Shown: one piece after another, positions 1-64,000 of the stretch
How the letters are laid out: every line of letters starts with the position of its first letter
Numbering within the stretch: position 1 is the stretch's first letter
Source of the DNA: Cristatella mucedo
Taxonomy: Eukaryota; Bryozoa; Phylactolaemata; Cristatellidae
Assembly: GCA_009760855.2 (NCBI GenBank)
Contig: WPIO01000069.1
Location: 1,840,001-1,904,000, forward strand
Length of the DNA: 64,000 nt
Direction of reading: 5' to 3'
Program-made: the position numbers and the translations under genes
Notes under the pieces: model-generated
Databases searched by the model: none
What the model was told of the DNA's origin: nothing
The model's input: the letters and a program-made list of their open reading frames with translations, nothing else

Positions 1-944
1 TGTGTATAAGAGCGCCGGTTCGTGCATTAGCGACCGCGTGGGTGCTCAGCCTTTCTCCTCTAAATCCTTCTGCATGTTCACGTCGTCCAATCTCTAAGTT
101 ATTGATATACGTTATAATTAATAAAAACCGTTGGTTGCTTTGTTGGTCTTTTTGATAATCAATTTAAACTACTTAAGAAGAAGTGGCCTTTCATATCCAA
201 AAAGGTACTCACTTACATTATCCGCAAACAGTTCAAGTAACTACATTTAAAAATCAAAATCTGATATCAGCTAACATACTTCGGCTATCGGAAAGCTTAT
301 TGGGGGGGGAGTGGGGCTATAACTCGTGCCTTCGTGCAATAGCAGTGCAGCTGAGTTCTGGGCAAATGGCATCGGCTGAATGCACACTAAGGCTCTTTGC
401 TGGTGTTTGCAATTTAAAAGTACTTTGTAAATGCTGGACATCAAATGTCGTCTGCCATGGAACTGGAAGGTGGAGACATTTAAACTGCATAAGGACGATC
501 GCACAACCTCTGGTTTGTATGGCAGGCTCTCCACCTTTTGAAAATTTCTGCTGCAAACAATATTTAGGCACTAGTATCTATACGTTTAGATAAATGTGTT
601 CGTACAATAAGTACAGATAGTATGATATAAGCTAATCCAAAATTAATATTGAGGTCATCCAAGAAATACAAATTCCGAGCAAAAGAATAGTACTCAGTCA
701 CGCGTGGAATAAATTGAAATGTAAATTACAACCGAGCATATTGACGTGGGAATGTACGTACAAGAATCGAAGCCTTTTTTTTTAGAGACAAATTTCATTA
801 AGGTCACAGATACAATCTTTGGAATGTAGCTGCAATTTTGTTTTAAAAATACTAAACTCATTGATTGCACCGTCTAAAAGCATGCCTAGTGCCTGGTTTT
901 CATTGAAATGATGCACTAGCAGAGCGGTCAGTGGCAGCACTTAC

Positions 945-63127
<62,183 letters not shown>

Positions 63128-63177
63128 CTGCAATAATACATTCAAATAATTAGTCAAAATAGACGTTATAATAATCA

Positions 63178-63456
63178 TCAAGTCTCAGAGGTTTGAGCGC
63201 GTGTCTCCTTTGCTAAATGAGCTTGGATGGATGCCGGTTGAGCAACGGATACAGATTTAAGTTCTTACACTGACCCACAAGGCCAGCCACGGCTCTGCTC
63301 ATTCGTACATAGCTGAACTGCTGCACCAGTTTCAGCCTCTTTGCGACCTCAGGTCTTCTGTTGACAATAAATTAGCTGTTTCACTCCTCCGCTTAAAGAC
63401 CTTTGGCGACAGAAGCTTTATCTCTGCAAGTCCTAGACTGTGGAACTCGCCTCCAC
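63178..63456 (+). mobile_element. LINE-A fragment A8
   Basis: Plus strand, from AAGTCTCAGAGGTTTGAGCG through GGATGGATGCCGGTTGAGCA to CTAGACTGTGGAACTCGCC. Truncated at both ends and abutted directly by LINE-B sequence. Confidence 0.75.
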
Positions 63457-63950
63457 AATAAATAATAATAATAAGAATGCACTTGATAAAGTGCCATCAG
63501 AGAACTCTATATTTTTGTAGGCGCTTATTCTAAGCACTTTGCATTTACTATCTCAGATTCACGATTGAATGTTTAATGGTAGTCAGCTCAATTAACAACA
63601 AGAATAGCAAGGTTAAGGGTGACATGCACAGGGTCAGTATGCAAAAGTGGTTGGTGGCAGCAGGCACGGTGTCAGTACGCACAAACACATAAAGGACGAA
63701 TCAAAGAGACTCAGGAAAAGCTGTGATAAATAGGTCGGTTTTTAGTTTCTGTTTAAATGTGGTCAAGTCAGGAGATGTGACGCAAGTTGGGAGTGACTTT
63801 CAGGCTGTGAGTCCATACGGACTAAAGGCACGGTCTTCAAAGTTTTGAGTTTTTTAAGAGGCACAGGTAAACGGATAGCTTACAAAAAGCGAGTTGTACG
63901 ATACTTAGCCTGCTTGGGGAGTATGGCGCGATCATCGAGGACTTTTCAGA
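63457..63950 (-). mobile_element. LINE-B fragment B5
   Basis: Minus-strand 3' end with an AATAATAATA start (plus view), CACTTGATAAAGTGCC and the coding remnant matching B1 at 8000-8330. Its tail is inserted into, or joined to, LINE-A A8. Confidence 0.75.
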
Positions 63951-64000
63951 ATTAAAGTCGCCAATAATAAAGTGGGATTACTGCACTATGAAAGAGGATT

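Overview
The window is nuclear DNA of an animal. It has widely spaced spliced exons with GT/AG borders, chitin-binding (peritrophin-A/CBM14-type) domains, many 5'-truncated non-LTR retrotransposon fragments, tRNA-derived SINEs, a hAT-type miniature element and long CA/TA microsatellites. The repeat content and chitin-binding architecture would suit a lophotrochozoan such as a mollusc, but the species cannot be fixed from sequence alone. I see no operons, phage, CRISPR or rRNA.

Main result: almost all coding signal lies on the minus strand and appears to belong to one very large gene whose first and last exons are outside the window. In transcript order (right to left) it holds: (i) a tandem array at about 27.3-61.8 kb, plus an outlying copy at 63 kb, of about 1.8-kb genomic units. 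Each unit carries three tiny exons of 33, 39 and 33 nt, here named K1, K2 and K3, which encode a 35-residue Lys/Asp/Gly-rich hydrophilic repeat. (ii) Two paralogous Thr/Ser/Pro-rich linker exons at 25.5-25.9 and 22.9-23.2 kb. (iii) Six chitin-binding-domain exons at 20.9, 16.2, 12.8, 7.6, 4.7 and 0.9 kb. Every exon I could delimit starts and ends in phase 1, and nearly all have lengths divisible by three, so any exon can be duplicated or skipped without changing frame. I count 58 microexons with intact splice borders (20 K3, 20 K2, 18 K1), one decayed K1, and fossils of a fourth microexon type (K4). The predicted product is secreted and matrix-like: a long charged repeat region, a mucin-like spacer, then a run of chitin-binding domains. 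Localisation and function are inferred, and no signal peptide is visible.

The six chitin-binding domains share one exact cysteine spacing, C-x14-C-x16-C-x10-C-x-C-x7-C. This is the usual CBM14 pattern with the third cysteine lost and a new one gained two residues before the fifth, in all six.

Layout: 0-6 kb, exons CBM-6 and CBM-5 inside a ~1.5-kb segmental duplication, plus a SPIN-like hAT miniature element. 5.7-20.7 kb, CBM-4 to CBM-2 in introns full of two non-LTR families (LINE-A with a TTACA-type tail, LINE-B with an ATT-type tail), some touching splice sites. 20.9-26 kb, CBM-1 and the linkers. 27.3-61.8 kb, the microexon array, near-identical in the centre and diverged at both edges. 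61.8-64 kb, array debris broken up by LINE and SINE fragments.
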